Shown in pieces: positions 16,651 through 25,498 of a DNA stretch of 64,000 bases. Under the pieces are notes generated by a model, which worked only from the letters and a program-made list of their open reading frames with translations, was not told where the DNA came from and ran no database searches. The stretch is taken from the NCBI RefSeq assembly GCF_943914565.1, contig NZ_CALUCN010000002.1:62001-126000 (forward strand). The letters run 5' to 3'. The stretch comes from an uncultured Tessaracoccus sp. (GTDB lineage: Bacteria > Actinomycetota > Actinomycetes > Propionibacteriales > Propionibacteriaceae). Each line of letters opens with the position of its first letter. Position 1 is the first letter of the stretch. The translations under genes and the position numbers were made by a program.

Positions 16651-16683
16651 CTTCACCTCCCGTTCACCGTTCGTTCAATCGGA
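16651..16683. promoter_or_regulatory. PHO-box-like direct repeats between senX3 and phoU
   Basis: Three copies of TTCACC/TTCAAT start at 16652, 16663 and 16674, exactly 11 bp apart (CTTCACC, GTTCACC, GTTCAAT). This matches the GTTCA-type direct repeats bound by actinobacterial PhoP/RegX3. The position in the divergent senX3-regX3/phoU intergenic region suggests autoregulation and control of phoU. Confidence 0.75.
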
Positions 16684-16784
16684 AGCCGCCAACGCGGTTC
16701 CTCGTCCCACTACCGTGGGCGGCTGACCGCCGTTTGTGCACGTCGTCCTAGACTTGTTGTCTGCAGTACCCACCAGGAGTTGTC

Positions 16785-17450
16785 ATGCGATCCAGCTACC
16801 ACGAAGAACTGAACGGAGTCCTCCAGCGGCTCCTGCACATGGCCGAGCTCGTCGAGACGGCGATCCACGAGAGCTCAGTGGCGCTCCTCGAAGCCGACCT
16901 CACGCGCGCCGAGGCCGTCATCACCAACGACGACGAGCTGGACCAGATGCACGAGGAGCTCGAGTACAAGTGCCTCTCGCTCCTCGCGCTGCAGGCCCCC
17001 GTCGCCGGCGAGCTGCGCACGATCGTCTCCGCGATCCGCATGACCTTTGAGCTCGCCCGCATGGGCGACCTCGCCGCGCACATCGCGAAGATCGCCCGCC
17101 TGCGCTTCCCCGACAAGGCCGTGCCTGAGCCGCTCGAGCCGAACTTCCGCCAGATGGCGGAGGTCTCCGAGAAGATCATCGACGTCGCCCGCGAGGCCCT
17201 CGCCAAGCACGACGCCGAGGGCGCCCACGACCTCGCCGACATCGACGCCCGCATGGACGACCTGCGTCGCGAGCACTTCACCGTCATGCTCGACGAGGAA
17301 TGGGACCAGGGCATCAAGGCCGCGGTCGACGTCGCGCTGCTCGGCCGCTACTACGAGCGGTTCGCCGACCACGCCGTCGCGGTCGGTCGCCGCACCATCT
17401 ACCTCATCACCGGCGAGGTGCCGGAGGGCGAGGACTGGCCGAACGCGTGA
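16785..17450 (+). CDS. phoU: phosphate signalling complex protein PhoU
   Basis: A 221-aa all-helical protein with two tandem PhoU domains (about 5-95 and 110-205), each with an acidic metal-binding helix ('ARMGDLAAHIAKIAR' and 'RYYERFADHAVAVGR', consistent with the E/D-x3-D motifs). PhoU links the Pst phosphate transporter to the PhoR/SenX3 kinase as a negative signal. CAGGAG precedes the ATG; a TAGACT element about 34 nt upstream is a candidate -10. No pst genes lie in the window. Confidence 0.93.
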   Translation: MRSSYHEELNGVLQRLLHMAELVETAIHESSVALLEADLTRAEAVITNDDELDQMHEELEYKCLSLLALQAPVAGELRTIVSAIRMTFELARMGDLAAHIAKIARLRFPDKAVPEPLEPNFRQMAEVSEKIIDVAREALAKHDAEGAHDLADIDARMDDLRREHFTVMLDEEWDQGIKAAVDVALLGRYYERFADHAVAVGRRTIYLITGEVPEGEDWPNA

Positions 17451-17518
17451 GGCTTGGGGGGCCGGGGCAACCCCCGGCTCCCCGCCCCGGTCCCGCGCGT
17501 GGCCGGTAGGCTGCAGGC

Positions 17519-18268
17519 ATGACCTACAAGCTGATCCTGCTCCGCCACGGCGAGAGCGAGTGGAACGCGAAGAACCTGTTCACCGGCTGGGTGGACGTCG
17601 ACCTGAACGAGAAGGGCCTCGGCGAGGCCGAGCGCGGCGGCGACCTGCTGAAGCAGGAGGGGCTGCTGCCCGATGTGGTGCACACCTCGCTGCTGCGTCG
17701 CGCCATCAAGACCGCCAACGTGGCCCTCGACCACTGTGACCGTCACTGGATCCCCGTCAAGCGCTCGTGGCGCCTGAACGAGCGGCACTACGGCAAGCTG
17801 CAGGGGCTGAACAAGTCCGAGATCCGGGAGGAGTTCGGCGAGGAGCAGTTCATGCAGTGGCGTCGCAGCTACGACGTGCCGCCGCCGGTCATCGACCGCG
17901 ACAACGAGTTCTCGCAGTTCGCCGACGAGCGCTACGCGGACATCCCCGAGGACGACCGTCCGCTCACCGAGTGCCTGAAGGACGTCGTGGCGCGCATGCT
18001 GCCCTACTGGGAGTCCGACATCAAGCCGGACCTCGTCGCGGGCAACACGGTGCTCGTCGCCGCACACGGCAACTCGCTGCGTGCGCTCGTGAAGCACCTC
18101 GACGAGATCTCCGACGCGGACATCTCCGGGCTCAACATCCCGACGGGCATCCCGCTGTTCTACGAGCTCGACGACGACTTCCACCCGGTCACCAAGGGCG
18201 GCCGCTACCTCGACCCCGAGGCCGCTGCCCAGTCGATCAAGGCCGTCGCCAACCAGGGCAAGAAGTAG
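17519..18268 (+). CDS. gpmA: 2,3-bisphosphoglycerate-dependent phosphoglycerate mutase
   Basis: Glycolytic enzyme of 249 aa interconverting 3- and 2-phosphoglycerate through a phosphohistidine. The phosphate-accepting 'LLRHGESEWN' (H11) and the second histidine in 'VAAHGNSLRALVKHL' are intact, as is 'LNERHYGKLQGLNK'. TAGGCT (17507-17512) precedes the ATG by 6 nt, so the mRNA is probably leaderless. The senX3/regX3-phoU-gpm neighbourhood is frequently seen in Actinobacteria. A hairpin follows the stop. Confidence 0.95.
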   Translation: MTYKLILLRHGESEWNAKNLFTGWVDVDLNEKGLGEAERGGDLLKQEGLLPDVVHTSLLRRAIKTANVALDHCDRHWIPVKRSWRLNERHYGKLQGLNKSEIREEFGEEQFMQWRRSYDVPPPVIDRDNEFSQFADERYADIPEDDRPLTECLKDVVARMLPYWESDIKPDLVAGNTVLVAAHGNSLRALVKHLDEISDADISGLNIPTGIPLFYELDDDFHPVTKGGRYLDPEAAAQSIKAVANQGKK

Positions 18269-18293
18269 CCCGCCCGTCCCCGACGGCACCTGC

Positions 18294-18334
18294 GTCGTGG
18301 GGCACGCACCCGCAGCCGGGGCGTGCCCCACGAC
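18294..18334 (+). terminator. terminator after gpmA
   Basis: A perfect 14-bp stem (GTCGTGGGGCACGC at 18294-18307 with 18321-18334) and a 13-nt loop lie 26 nt after the gpmA stop. There is no T-tract. Confidence 0.65.
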
Positions 18335-18410
18335 TGTGTCTGGGGGCCGAGGGGGCGCAACTCCTGACAATTGCGTCCGGGCCGGTGGTGGGCGTCGTAG
18401 GATCGGGCCC

Positions 18411-19145
18411 ATGGGTACGGCAGTGGTGACGGGAGCAAGTTCGGGCATCGGCGCGGCGACGGCGAGGCGGCTCGCCGCGGAGGGCCACGAGGTCTGGTGC
18501 GTGGCGCGTCGCGAGGAGCGCGTCGAGGCGCTGGCCCGCGAGATCGGCGGCCGCGCGCTGCGCTGCGACGTGACCGTCGAGGACGACGCCGCCCGGCTCG
18601 CGGAGCAGGTGGGCGACTCGCTCGACGTGCTCGTGAACAACGCCGGCGGCGCGCTCGGGCTCGAGCCGGTGCACGAGGCGCGGCTGGACCTCTGGGAGCA
18701 GATGTACGCGATGAACGTCCTCGGCGCCGCGCGCGTCACGAAGGCGCTGCTGCCCGCGCTGCGTCGCGCCCGCGGCATCGTCACGTTCGTCACGTCGATC
18801 GCGGCCGACGCGGGCTACGAGGGCGGCGCCGGCTACTGCGGCGCGAAGGCCGCCGAGCGGGCCATGGTCGAGTCGATGCGGCTCGAGCTCTACGACACCG
18901 ACGTGCGCATCACCGAGATCTCCCCCGGCCTCGTCGCCACCGACGAGTTCTCGCTCACGCGCTTCGACGGCGACGCCGAGCGGGCGGCGAAGGTCTACGA
19001 GGGCGTGCCGGGGCCGCTCGTCGCGGACGACATCGCCGACGCGATCACGTGGATGGTGACGCGCCCACACCACGTGAACGTCGACCGGCTGACGATCCGC
19101 CCGCGCGCGCAGGCGAAGCACAAGATGTACCGCGTCGACGAGTGA
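18411..19145 (+). CDS. short-chain dehydrogenase/reductase (YdfG-like)
   Basis: A classical SDR of 244 aa: the cofactor loop TGASSGIG (7-14), 'NNAGG' (77-81), and the catalytic triad S129, Y142 and K146 ('YCGAK'). The overall length and 'NVLGAARVTKALLPALR' resemble YdfG-type NADP-dependent 3-hydroxy acid dehydrogenases, but the true substrate is open. ATG 18411 is used because TAGGAT (18398-18403) lies 7 nt upstream, ruling out a longer in-frame start at 18297. It is convergent with the deacetylase gene. Confidence 0.88.
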   Translation: MGTAVVTGASSGIGAATARRLAAEGHEVWCVARREERVEALAREIGGRALRCDVTVEDDAARLAEQVGDSLDVLVNNAGGALGLEPVHEARLDLWEQMYAMNVLGAARVTKALLPALRRARGIVTFVTSIAADAGYEGGAGYCGAKAAERAMVESMRLELYDTDVRITEISPGLVATDEFSLTRFDGDAERAAKVYEGVPGPLVADDIADAITWMVTRPHHVNVDRLTIRPRAQAKHKMYRVDE

Positions 19146-20048
19146 TCAGCCGGCCAGCGCGTCGCTGAGGCGCGCGAACCGCACGCCCCGGTCGCGCAGC
19201 TCGGGGATCGCCCGCCGCACCCCTGCCGCGGTGCCGGAGCCCGGCTGGTTGCAGTGCCCGATCGCGATCGACCCCGCGCGCACGCCCACCAGGGCCCGGC
19301 GCACCTCGTCGGGCGTGAACGTGGCACCGGCGTCGGCGTTGACGTCGAAATGCACCAGCCGTACGCCGAGCCGGGTACAGATCTCCACCGCCACGTCGTC
19401 GACGTGAGCCGTGCCCGCGCGGAAGCACGTGGGTTCCACGCCGGTGAGGGCGGCGAGCCGGGCCCGGTTGTCCAAGACCTCGTCGACGAGCTCACCCACG
19501 TCGCGGGTGCCGCGGATGCCATAGGCTGCGCGGCCGTCGACGGTGAGCGGCCGGTGCCTCGTGCCGTGGTCCTGGATCTCGAGGTGCGGCGCGGCCGCGA
19601 GGTCGCGCGCGAGCGAGGGGTTCGCGTCGATCCAGCGGGCGTTCAAGAACAGCGTCGCGGGCGTTCCGGTCGTCGCGAGGACCTCCAGCAGCGCGCGGTC
19701 CACGCCGGATCCCCGGCGCCCGCCGCAGGCATCGAACGTGAGGCAGACCGCGTCGGCAGGGGTTCGGCGAACCACGCCCGGGAGGTCGGTGCCGAACGCG
19801 GTGGGCCTGCGCGTCCCGTACTCCTCGACGAGCGCCGCCCTGCTGGGCCGGGCCGGCGTCGGGCTGGGGCTCGGGACGGGGCTCTGCGTGCGGGTCGGGG
19901 TCGCGCTCGCCGCCGCCGAGGGTCCCGACGCCGTCGCGCCCCCGTCGGGACGCTCCGGCCCGGGCGGCGTGTGCTCGCCACGCGGCGCGCATGCCGCGGC
20001 CGCGAGGCTCACGCTCGCGGCCAGCAGCGCGCGCCGCGGGACCGGCAC
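19146..20048 (-). CDS. polysaccharide deacetylase (NodB-like) lipoprotein
   Basis: A 300-aa secreted protein. The N-terminus 'MPVPRRALLAASVSLAAAAC' has a twin-Arg and a lipobox-like AAAC, then a Pro/Ser/Thr linker (about 25-70). The NodB-type catalytic part begins with 'AVCLTFDACGG' (the TFDDG-like motif 1, in the D-A-C-G variant) and has the second metal motif 'DHGTRHRPL' and 'CFRAGTAHVDD'. The expected action is metal-dependent de-N-acetylation of peptidoglycan or another cell-wall glycan. The GTG start is 3 nt after the stop of the AI-2E-type permease gene, so the two form an operon. Confidence 0.82.
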   Translation of the reverse strand: MPVPRRALLAASVSLAAAACAPRGEHTPPGPERPDGGATASGPSAAASATPTRTQSPVPSPSPTPARPSRAALVEEYGTRRPTAFGTDLPGVVRRTPADAVCLTFDACGGRRGSGVDRALLEVLATTGTPATLFLNARWIDANPSLARDLAAAPHLEIQDHGTRHRPLTVDGRAAYGIRGTRDVGELVDEVLDNRARLAALTGVEPTCFRAGTAHVDDVAVEICTRLGVRLVHFDVNADAGATFTPDEVRRALVGVRAGSIAIGHCNQPGSGTAAGVRRAIPELRDRGVRFARLSDALAG

Positions 20049-20051
20049 CGG

Positions 20052-21476
20052 CTACTGATCCTTGGGTCGGCGGAACCAGCGCCCGAGGATGCCGCTGCGC
20101 GAGGAGTCCTCGCCGTCGTCGCCGGAGGTGTCGTCGCCAGGTGCGCTCGACGAGGTGTCGGCGCCCGGGCGGACCCGCCGTCGGACGAGGTCCTGGAAGA
20201 ACTTCGCGGACTTCTCGGACTCGCCGCCCACGACGTGGCCGTCGTCGGTGGCCCACTTGATGTCGGCCGCGACGCGGTCGCCGGTGCGCAGGTCGATCAT
20301 GTCGCCCAGGTAGCGGAACACCACCGCACCCGACGCGGCGATCGGCACCGCGAGGAAGGCACCGATGATGCTGAACCAGCTGCCGCCGAGCAGGACCGCG
20401 AGGATGACGATCACCGGGTGCAGCTGCATGACGCGCGACTGCAGCACGGGCTGGAGGATGTTGCCCTCGAGCTGCTGCACGAGGATCACGAGGCCGAGCG
20501 CCAGCAGCGCCTGCACGAAGCCGCCGGTCACGAGTGCGACGAGCACCGCGACACCGCCTGCGGTGACGGCACCGACGATCGGGATGAAACCGGCCATGAA
20601 CGTGAGCACCGCGATCGGGAACGCCAGCGGCACCTTCAGCAGCCACAGACCCAGACCGATGAACACCGCGTCGACGAGCGAGACGATCGCCTGCGTACGG
20701 ATGTAGCCGGAGAGCGTGTTCCACAACCTGGTGAACAACTCGCTGACGTGGAACCCGCCGCGGCGCCCGACGAGGGCCCTCGTCCAGCCGATGAACTTGT
20801 GGCCGTCCTTCAGCATGAAGAACACGATCACCAGCGTCATCGCGAGCGTCACCAGCGCGCTCGAGACGCTGCCGCTCACGTCGAGCGCGATCGTGACGAG
20901 GTCAGCGGAGTGGCCCTGCAGCCAGTCGGTCACCTGGCTGAGCGCGTTGTTGAGCTGTTCGTCGTGGAGGTTCAGTGGCGGGCCGGCCACCCAGTCCTGG
21001 ACCTTGCGGATGCCCTTGACCGTCTGGTCCGCGAGCGGCCCCCACTGCCCGACGACGCTCGGTGCGATGAGGCTCACGAGCCCGCCGATCACGGCGATGC
21101 CGACGAGCAGACTCACCAGCGCCCCGACGCCGTGCGGCACACCGATGCGGCGCAGCCCGCCGACGATCGGGTACAGCACCGACGTCACGAGCAGCGCGAG
21201 GAACAGCGGGATGAGCGCGGTGCCGAGCTTGGAGAGGCCGTAGCCGGTCACGACGAGCGCTGCGACGACGAGTAGGAACCGCGCCGCCCATGCGGCCGCG
21301 GCCCGCGCCCCCTCGCCGATCACGTCGGCCCGGTCCACCGGGTCCTTGGGGTCGGGCGCGGGCAGCGCCTCCTCGCCCTCGGGCTTGTCGGAGCGTTCGC
21401 GCATCTCCTCCGCCAGCTCCTCGAGGTACAGCGGCTGGGTGGGCTCGTCGTCGTGTGGTGTCACCTGGTCCTCCAT
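20052..21476 (-). CDS. AI-2E family / PerM-type membrane permease
   Basis: A 474-aa integral membrane protein. A 70-residue acidic N-terminal tail precedes about eight transmembrane helices, including two near the N-terminus ('FLLVVAALVVTGYGLSKLGTALIPLFLALLVTSVLYPIVGGL') and a C-terminal block ('LGLVILVQQLEGNILQPVLQSRVMQLHPVIVILAVLLGGSWFSIIGAFLAVPI') diagnostic of the PF01594 family. Members are exporters or antiporters of varied substrates. TAGCAT (21487-21492, minus) predicts a transcript starting only a few nt before the ATG at 21476; the alternative ATG at 21488 lies inside the -10. Confidence 0.85.
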   Translation of the reverse strand: MEDQVTPHDDEPTQPLYLEELAEEMRERSDKPEGEEALPAPDPKDPVDRADVIGEGARAAAAWAARFLLVVAALVVTGYGLSKLGTALIPLFLALLVTSVLYPIVGGLRRIGVPHGVGALVSLLVGIAVIGGLVSLIAPSVVGQWGPLADQTVKGIRKVQDWVAGPPLNLHDEQLNNALSQVTDWLQGHSADLVTIALDVSGSVSSALVTLAMTLVIVFFMLKDGHKFIGWTRALVGRRGGFHVSELFTRLWNTLSGYIRTQAIVSLVDAVFIGLGLWLLKVPLAFPIAVLTFMAGFIPIVGAVTAGGVAVLVALVTGGFVQALLALGLVILVQQLEGNILQPVLQSRVMQLHPVIVILAVLLGGSWFSIIGAFLAVPIAASGAVVFRYLGDMIDLRTGDRVAADIKWATDDGHVVGGESEKSAKFFQDLVRRRVRPGADTSSSAPGDDTSGDDGEDSSRSGILGRWFRRPKDQ

Positions 21477-21546
21477 CGTCGCGCCCATGCTACTGGCACG
21501 AGATGCACAGGGCCCAGCTCGTCGCGCGTGCGCACGCGGCGGACGC

Positions 21547-21586
21547 ACGGCGGAGGCGACGACCCGCAGGTCGCCGCCTCCGCCGT
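21547..21586 (-). terminator. terminator of the transcarboxylase operon
   Basis: Arms 21547-21565 and 21568-21586 pair with two mismatches around a tight loop. The hairpin lies 20 nt beyond the 1.3S stop codon on the minus strand. Confidence 0.7.
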
Positions 21587-21605
21587 CAGTGCGCGTCTGG
21601 TGTGG

Positions 21606-21971
21606 TCAGTCGGCCATCGCGACGAGCGCCTGGCCGCCCTGGACGGCCTCGCCCTTCTCGACGAGGATCGTCTCGACCTTGCCGGCCTTCGGCGCGGTGA
21701 TCTCGGTCTCCATCTTCATGGCCTCGAGCACCAGGACGATGGTGCCGGCCTCGACCTCCTGGCCCTCCTCGACGAGGATGCGGCTCACGGAGCCCGCCAG
21801 CGGGGCCGTGATCGCGCTCGCGCTCGTGGCGGGCATGGACGCCTTCGTCGGGATCGGGTTGGAGCCGGCGTTCACGCCGATCACCACGGGGCCGAGCCCC
21901 TGGCGCTCCTCCTCCTGCACCTCGACGTCGATCTCGTATTCCGTCTTGTTGACGGTCACCTTCAACTTCAT
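21606..21971 (-). CDS. methylmalonyl-CoA carboxyltransferase 1.3S biotin carrier subunit
   Basis: A 121-aa biotin carrier protein. The N-terminal strand 'MKLKVTVNKTEYEIDVEV' and an Ala/Pro linker precede the biotinyl domain with 'VLEAMKMETE', biotin attachment at K86. In transcarboxylase this subunit swings CO2 between the 12S (methylmalonyl-CoA) and 5S (pyruvate) catalytic cores and bridges them. Length and sequence fit the Propionibacterium 1.3S subunit. It is the last gene of the 5S-12S-small ORF-1.3S operon. Confidence 0.93.
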   Translation of the reverse strand: MKLKVTVNKTEYEIDVEVQEEERQGLGPVVIGVNAGSNPIPTKASMPATSASAITAPLAGSVSRILVEEGQEVEAGTIVLVLEAMKMETEITAPKAGKVETILVEKGEAVQGGQALVAMAD

Positions 21972-21991
21972 GTTTGCCTACTCTCGGATCG

Positions 21992-22252
21992 TCAACGGAC
22001 GTGGGGCACGGAACGGTTGTGCACGCGGCCACGCGCGGCGGCCGCCCAGGCGGACTGCCGGCGGAACCGCACGGCGCGCACCTTGGCCTTGTGGCCGAAG
22101 TACGCGGCGACGGCCGCGCCGATGACGACGAGATCCTCCTCGGGGATCTCCTTGTCGGCATCGAGCGCTGCCAGCTGCGCCTCCAGCGAGGCGATGCGCT
22201 GCGTGAGCGTGCCGACCTGCTCCTGGAGTTCCTGCAGTGATACCTCGGGCAT
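21992..22252 (-). CDS. small protein within the transcarboxylase operon, 86 aa
   Basis: The function is unknown. An N-terminal amphipathic helix of about 30 residues with heptad spacing ('LQELQEQVGTLTQRIASLEAQLAAL') should form a coiled coil. A second helix follows ('EEDLVVIGAAVAAYFGHKAKVRAVRF'), then a basic tail ('RGRVHNRSVPHVR'). The spacing (12 nt after the 12S stop, 20 nt before 1.3S) places it firmly in the operon. A role in assembling the carboxyltransferase complex, comparable to small accessory subunits of other biotin-dependent decarboxylases, is inference only. Confidence 0.8.
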   Translation of the reverse strand: MPEVSLQELQEQVGTLTQRIASLEAQLAALDADKEIPEEDLVVIGAAVAAYFGHKAKVRAVRFRRQSAWAAAARGRVHNRSVPHVR

Positions 22253-22263
22253 GTCCTCTCCGA

Positions 22264-23820
22264 TCACGCGGGGCCGAGCCCGTGCTTCTTGGCCGGACGC
22301 ACCTCGCGCTTGCCGACGAGCAACTCGAGCGACTGCGCGATGTGGCGGCGGGTGTCGGCCGGGTCGATGATGTCGTCGACCAAGCCCCGGGCAGCGGCCA
22401 TGTACGGCGTCGAGAACGTCTCGCGGTACTCCTCGACGAGTTCGGCCCGGCGGGCCTCCTTGTCCTCGGCCGCCTCGATCTGCTTGCGGAACACGACGTT
22501 GGCCGCGCCCTCGGCACCCATCACGGCGATCTCGGCGGTGGGCCAGGCGTAGACGCGGTCCGCGCCGAGGTCCTTCGAGCACATCGCGAGGTACGCGCCG
22601 CCGTAGGCCTTGCGCAGCACGACGGTGATCTTCGGCACCGTCGCGGCGGAGTACGCGTAGAGCATCTTCGCGCCGTGGCGGATGATGCCCCCGTGCTCCT
22701 GCGCGACGCCGGGCAGGAAGCCCGGGACGTCGACGAGGTTCAGCAGCGGGATGTTGAACGCGTTGCAGAAGCGGATGAACTTCGAGCCCTTGTCGGAGGA
22801 GTCGATGTCGAGCACACCCGACATCACCGACGGCTGGTTGGCGATGATGCCCACCGTGCGGCCGTTGATGCGGGCGAAGCCCACGACGATGTTCATCGCC
22901 CAGCCGGCTTGCACCTCGAGGAAGTCGCGGTGGTCGACGATCTCGGCGATCACGTCGCGGATGTCGTAGCCCTTGTTGCCCTGCACGGGGATGATCTCGC
23001 GCAGCTTCTCGTTGGGCTCCACGACGTCGTCCGGGTCGACGATCGGCGCGTCCTCGGTGTTGTTCTGCGGCAGGAAGCTGAGCAGCTTCTGCGCGATGAG
23101 GATCGCCTGCTCGTCGTCGTCGGCGACGAAGTGCACGACGCCGGAGCGGCCCATGTGCGCGTCGGCACCGCCCAGGTCGTCCTGCGACACCTCCTCGCCG
23201 GTCACCTGCTTGATGACGCCGGGGCCCGTGATGAACATGTGGGCCTTGCGGGTCTGGATGATGAAGTCGGTGAGCGCCGGCGAGTAGGCCGCGCCACCGG
23301 CGCAGGGGCCGGCGATGATCGAGATCTGCGGCACCGCACCGGAGAGCAGGACGTTTTGGTAGAACACCTTGCCGTAGCCGGAGAGGGAGTCGATGCCCTC
23401 CTGGACTCGGGCGCCGCCGGAGTCGTTGATGAAGATGAACGGCGTGCCGGTCTCGAGCGAGGCGTGGAGGGTCTCCGCCACCTTGATCGAGTGGGCCTCG
23501 CCGGCCGAGCCACCCATGACGGTGAAGTCCTGGCTGGCGATGTGCACCGGCCTGCCGAACACCGCGCCGGTGCCGGTGACGACACCGTCGGCGGGCATGT
23601 CGGCCTTGTCCATGCCGAACGTGGTCGTGCGGTTGCGGCGGAAGGCGCCGATCTCCTGGAACGTGCCCTCGTCGAGCAGCGAGTCGACGCGGTCACGCGC
23701 CGTCATCTTGCCCTTCGAGCGCTGCTTCTCCAGCCGCGCCTCACCGCCGCCGGCCTCGACGCTCGCGCGCCGCTCCTGCAGCTGTTCCAGGCGCTCTGCC
23801 ATCGTGAATTCGTGAACCAT
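22264..23820 (-). CDS. methylmalonyl-CoA carboxyltransferase 12S subunit
   Basis: A 518-aa acyl-CoA carboxyltransferase with duplicated crotonase folds. It moves CO2 from (S)-methylmalonyl-CoA to biotin on the 1.3S subunit, producing propionyl-CoA. Oxyanion-hole glycine pairs are visible in 'FINDSGGARVQEGIDSLSGYG' and 'IIAGPCAGGAAYSPAL' (N-half) and in 'LVDVPGFLPGVAQEHGGIIRHGAKMLYAY' and 'LRKAYGGAYLAMCSK' (C-half). Its position between the 5S and 1.3S genes identifies it as transcarboxylase rather than propionyl-CoA carboxylase beta. Confidence 0.95.
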   Translation of the reverse strand: MVHEFTMAERLEQLQERRASVEAGGGEARLEKQRSKGKMTARDRVDSLLDEGTFQEIGAFRRNRTTTFGMDKADMPADGVVTGTGAVFGRPVHIASQDFTVMGGSAGEAHSIKVAETLHASLETGTPFIFINDSGGARVQEGIDSLSGYGKVFYQNVLLSGAVPQISIIAGPCAGGAAYSPALTDFIIQTRKAHMFITGPGVIKQVTGEEVSQDDLGGADAHMGRSGVVHFVADDDEQAILIAQKLLSFLPQNNTEDAPIVDPDDVVEPNEKLREIIPVQGNKGYDIRDVIAEIVDHRDFLEVQAGWAMNIVVGFARINGRTVGIIANQPSVMSGVLDIDSSDKGSKFIRFCNAFNIPLLNLVDVPGFLPGVAQEHGGIIRHGAKMLYAYSAATVPKITVVLRKAYGGAYLAMCSKDLGADRVYAWPTAEIAVMGAEGAANVVFRKQIEAAEDKEARRAELVEEYRETFSTPYMAAARGLVDDIIDPADTRRHIAQSLELLVGKREVRPAKKHGLGPA

Positions 23821-23830
23821 GCTTCGCTCC

Positions 23831-25327
23831 TCAGGCGGGCTCGACGGTGACGCTGTGCTCGCGTCCGGCCAGCGTGACGTTGTACTTGACGGGGGCGGTG
23901 ATGCCCTGGGCGGGCCCGGCCGCCTTGGCGCGCTCGGCAGCGAGCTCCTCGGGGCTCTTCGCCACCGACTTCGGTCCCTCGTGGCGGTTGGCCAGGAACT
24001 TCGCGGCGACGTTGGGGAACATCGCGTGCGTGAGGACGTCCTCGTCGGAGCCGTCGAAGCCCTCGAGCTTGCTGGCCTCCTCCTTGAGCGAGTCCCACTC
24101 GGGCTCGAACAGGTCCGCCGGGCGGCAGGTGATCTGCTCCTTCTTCGACTGCTTCTTCGCCATCTCGATCACCTCGGGGTTGCGCTCGCCGAGGCACTCG
24201 CCGTAGTAGCCGAGCATGAGGTCGGCGAACTCGCCGGTCATGACCTTGTAGCGGCCCATCAGCACGTTGAACACCGCCTGGGTGCCGACGATCTGCGACG
24301 ACGGGGTGACCAGCGGCGGGTGGCCGGCGTCGGCCTTGACCCTGGGCACCTCGGCCATGACCTCGTCGATGCGGTCGCCCGCACCCTGGGCCTTCAGCTG
24401 CGACTCCATGTTGGAGAGCATGCCGCCCGGGATCTGGGAGGAGAAGATGCCCGTGTCGACGAGCGTCTTCGACTCGAACTCGGCGTACTTCGGACGCACC
24501 TGCTTGAAGTGGTCGCGGATCTTCACGAGCCGGTCCATGTCGAGGCCGGTGTCGTAGCCGGCGCCCTCGAGCATCTCGACGAGCGACTCGGTGGGGTTGT
24601 GGCCGGGGCCGAGCGACATCGACGAGATCGCGGTGTCGACGACGTCGGCACCCGCCTCGATGGCCTTCATCAGCGAGACCATCGTGACACCGGTGGTGGA
24701 GTGGCAGTGGACGTTGATCTGCACGTCCTCGCCGTAGGTCTCCTTGATGCCCTTGATGATGTCGTAGGCCGGCTGCGGCTTCAGCAGGGCCGCCATGTCC
24801 TTGAACGCGATGGACTGCGCACCCATGTCGATCAGCTGGCCGGCGAGCTTGATGTAGCCCTCGACGGTGTGGACCGGGGAGATCGTGTAGCAGATCGTGC
24901 CTTGGGCGTGCTTGCCCGCGTCGCGGACGGCCTGCATCGCACGCGCCATGTTGCGCGGGTCGTTCAGGGCGTCGAAGACGCGGAAGACGTCCATGCCGTT
25001 CTCGGCGGACTTCTCGACGAACTTGTCGACGACGTAGTCCTCGTAGTGGCGGTACCCCAGGAGGTTCTGCCCGCGCAGCAGCATCTGCAGCCGCGAGTTG
25101 GGCATCAGCTCACGGAAGGTCCGCAGGCGCTCCCACGGGTCCTCGTTGAGGAAGCGGATGCAGGAGTCGTACGTCGCTCCGCCCCAGCACTCGACGGACC
25201 AGTAGCCCGCCTTGTCAATGTCCTCACAGGCATCGACCATGTCCTCCATGGCCATGCGGGTCGCCATCAAACTCTGGTGCGCGTCACGGAGTGCGAGCTC
25301 GGTGACGCCTACTTTTCGCGCACTCAT
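23831..25327 (-). CDS. methylmalonyl-CoA carboxyltransferase 5S subunit
   Basis: A 498-aa pyruvate-carboxylating subunit with an HMGL-like TIM barrel. It transfers CO2 from 1.3S-biotin to pyruvate, giving oxaloacetate. Metal ligands D15 ('LRDAHQS'), H207 and H209 ('NVHCHS') and the carbamylated lysine K176 ('AFKDMAALLKP') are intact. The sequence closely follows what I recall of the P. freudenreichii 5S subunit throughout. An alternative ATG at 25336 would add three residues. A TAGGTT element at 25374-25379 (minus) is a candidate -10. First gene of the operon. Confidence 0.95.
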   Translation of the reverse strand: MSARKVGVTELALRDAHQSLMATRMAMEDMVDACEDIDKAGYWSVECWGGATYDSCIRFLNEDPWERLRTFRELMPNSRLQMLLRGQNLLGYRHYEDYVVDKFVEKSAENGMDVFRVFDALNDPRNMARAMQAVRDAGKHAQGTICYTISPVHTVEGYIKLAGQLIDMGAQSIAFKDMAALLKPQPAYDIIKGIKETYGEDVQINVHCHSTTGVTMVSLMKAIEAGADVVDTAISSMSLGPGHNPTESLVEMLEGAGYDTGLDMDRLVKIRDHFKQVRPKYAEFESKTLVDTGIFSSQIPGGMLSNMESQLKAQGAGDRIDEVMAEVPRVKADAGHPPLVTPSSQIVGTQAVFNVLMGRYKVMTGEFADLMLGYYGECLGERNPEVIEMAKKQSKKEQITCRPADLFEPEWDSLKEEASKLEGFDGSDEDVLTHAMFPNVAAKFLANRHEGPKSVAKSPEELAAERAKAAGPAQGITAPVKYNVTLAGREHSVTVEPA

Positions 25328-25498
25328 GCATACCATCCAAGCATGTCTCGATCGTCGTCAGGGGGTCACCCCCAACCTAATCGGCGACGGCCGCGTTGGT
25401 AGCGTTGTGCACGAATCTGCGTCTTTTTGCCGCCGCGGGGACGGTTGGTCGGACCAGGCGCCCCGGGTGGCGGTCCTCGTCGGTGACGACCGCCTCGG

